Source: JAXHTY01 sp034189225 (GTDB lineage: Bacteria; Desulfobacterota; Desulfobacteria; Desulfobacterales; Desulfosudaceae). Taken from it: 14,234 bases of DNA. Below, piece after piece: positions 13,605 to 14,234 of the stretch. The stretch lies in contig JAXHVL010000008.1 of assembly GCA_034189225.1 (NCBI GenBank), positions 1 through 14,234 of the forward strand, read 5' to 3'. Position 1 is the stretch's first letter. Each line of letters opens with the position of its first letter. A model generated the notes under the pieces. The model saw nothing but the letters and a program-made list of their open reading frames with translations. It did not search any database and was not told the DNA's origin. A program made the position numbers and the translations under genes.

Positions 13605-13621
13605 GGCAATATATTTGTCAA
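13593..13621 (-). promoter_or_regulatory. Sigma-70 promoter of the fadR-glpD-FGGY-AGPS operon
   Basis: A perfect -35 TTGACA (13621-13616), a 17-base spacer and a weak -10 TAAGAC (13598-13593) lie upstream of the regulator. The -10 falls inside the FadR-like palindrome. The four genes are separated by -4, 22 and 29 bases, so one transcript is expected. Confidence 0.55.
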
Positions 13622-13685
13622 GAAAATTCGGACTCATTTTTATCAGTATCGGGATCGCTATCGAAATCGATCGGACTTCAAATTT

Positions 13686-13739
13686 GACGGCTTCGTAAAA
13701 AGCTTCCAACCCCGCCGCGGTGTTTTTGCAGTAAGTAAC
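13686..13739 (+). repeat. ~55-bp repeat, partner of 3139-3193
   Basis: It starts GACGGCTTCGTAAAAAGC and ends GCAGTAAGTAAC, matching the reverse complement of 3139-3193 with several differences in the GC-rich middle. It belongs to the dispersed family sharing one end with element B. Confidence 0.65.
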
Positions 13740-13743
13740 TTAT

Positions 13744-13835
13744 GGAGGTCTAAAGACCTCCGCTACACAAACCGAGACAATATCCCCTGATTCGATAATG
13801 GCCTCAATTTATGTAACGGAAGGCTTTAGCCTTCC
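13744..13835. repeat. Paired-hairpin repeat
   Basis: GGAGGTCTAAAGACCTCC (13744-13761) is a perfect 8-bp-stem hairpin. GGAAGGCTTTAGCCTTCC (13818-13835) is another. With the flanking CGCTACA and TGTAACG they form imperfect inverted repeats of each other around a ~45-base middle. No T-run follows either hairpin, so neither looks like a terminator. Confidence 0.6.
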
Positions 13836-13845
13836 CAAAAAAAAC

Positions 13846-14016
13846 AAGTTCCTTGGAAGTCCAATATCTGCGTTGCGATGCATCCCTCATCATGTCACGT
13901 ACGGTGTAGGGGCGAACACAAGGTTCGCCCCTACAGATCATTCCTCGAGAGCAAGATAGACACGCCGCATCTTGAGCTTTTTACTTTGCCGTCCGCAAAC
14001 GACTTCCAAGGAACTT
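13846..14016 (-). mobile_element. MITE-like element B, copy 3, inverted between 15-bp inverted repeats
   Basis: Read on the minus strand from 13993, this is element B again: GACGGCAAAGTAAAAAG, CTCGAGGAATG, TGACATGATGAGGGATGC and ATATTGGACTT. It carries an extra perfect hairpin (13905-13935, 13-bp arms TGTAGGGGCGAAC) where copy 2 has only one arm. AAGTTCCTTGGAAGT at 13846-13860 and its exact reverse complement at 14002-14016 flank the core. Relative to the shared block downstream, copy 2 has the core in the opposite orientation. Confidence 0.7.
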
Positions 14017-14154
14017 CATCTGCCAATTTGTTGTAAACGATTAAATTTTTATTTAATTTTTCAGTTTATTGCCAGGTTTTTCAGTTTGCCGTAACAACTG
14101 AACAGCAACACGTGCCCAGCCCCTTGCAGCGCAGCCGAGCAGGGGCGGTTTTTT
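14002..14154 (+). repeat. ~150-bp conserved non-coding block, copy 2, ending in terminator-like hairpin
   Basis: It aligns with 4926-5075 over its whole length in the same orientation. GCCCCTTGC (14119-14127) pairs with GCAGGGGC (14139-14146) with one bulged base, and GGTTTTTT follows, a better T-run than in the other copy. No gene is seen in it. Conservation at two places, including the hairpin, suggests a mobile-element end or a small RNA. Confidence 0.6.
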
Positions 14155-14175
14155 CGGAAGACGCGGGCAGACATT

Positions 14176-14234
14176 GTAGGGGCGGCCCCCTGTGGCCGCC
14201 CGACTGATGGGCAACCACAGGGGGTTGCCCCTAC
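14176..14234. repeat. Long hairpin repeat with 26-bp arms
   Basis: The arm 14176-14201 (starting GTAGGGGCGGCCCCCTGTGG) pairs with 14209-14234 with four mismatches across a 7-base loop. The mismatches are two double changes, GG/AA-type on one arm relative to the other. It is a dispersed GTAGGGGC-type palindrome, related in its outer bases to the hairpin at 13905-13935, and ends at the window edge. Confidence 0.65.

Overview
The window looks like a chromosomal segment of an anaerobic Desulfobacterota bacterium (Desulfosarcina/Desulfococcus-like). The basis is the style of the genes, an AmrS-type radical SAM remnant, and dense small dispersed repeats carrying the end sequence GACGGCTTCGTAAAAAGT, which I associate with that group. 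The taxonomic call is inference; there is no rRNA or other marker here.

Left part (1-5080): a YbhB/YbcL (PEBP) gene overlaps a broken AmrS-type radical SAM gene, damaged by a one-base frameshift and by a large internal deletion. The stop codon of that remnant lies inside the end of a MITE-like element (1431-1575). A second MITE-like element (1612-1740) follows, joined to the 3' end of an unidentified gene (1741-1851). Next come a minus-strand exported protein of unknown function with a good sigma-70 promoter, a repeat-rich gap, and a complete plus-strand PIN-PhoH ATPase gene with its own promoter. A 49-bp perfect inverted repeat brackets the PhoH gene.

Middle (5080-7965): a mobile-element graveyard. 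An array of the decamer TAAAGGGGTC leads into a perfect 558-bp tandem duplication of a frameshifted REP-associated tyrosine transposase (RAYT). A third, internally deleted RAYT copy lies at 7286. Between the RAYT copies sits an AT-rich minus-strand pair: a zeta-toxin-like P-loop kinase and a 68-residue partner, with a 16-bp perfect palindrome ahead of the kinase. A truncated 5' gene fragment and the 3' end of an IS91-like transposase close the block.

Right part (7966-13621): a tight minus-strand operon in transcription order: FadR-type regulator, GlpD-type glycerol-3-phosphate dehydrogenase, FGGY kinase, and an alkyl-DHAP-synthase-like FAD enzyme. Its promoter (TTGACA, 17-bp spacer) overlaps a palindrome that matches the FadR operator core TGGT-N2-GACC. 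The likely picture is acyl-CoA-responsive control of a glycerol-3-phosphate/DHAP or ether-lipid-related pathway. The regulator and operator assignments are well supported; the pathway is inference.

Right end (13622-14234): repeats only. They include a third copy of the 1612-1740 element, lying inverted between 15-bp perfect inverted repeats, and a second copy of a ~150-bp conserved non-coding block that ends in a terminator-like hairpin.
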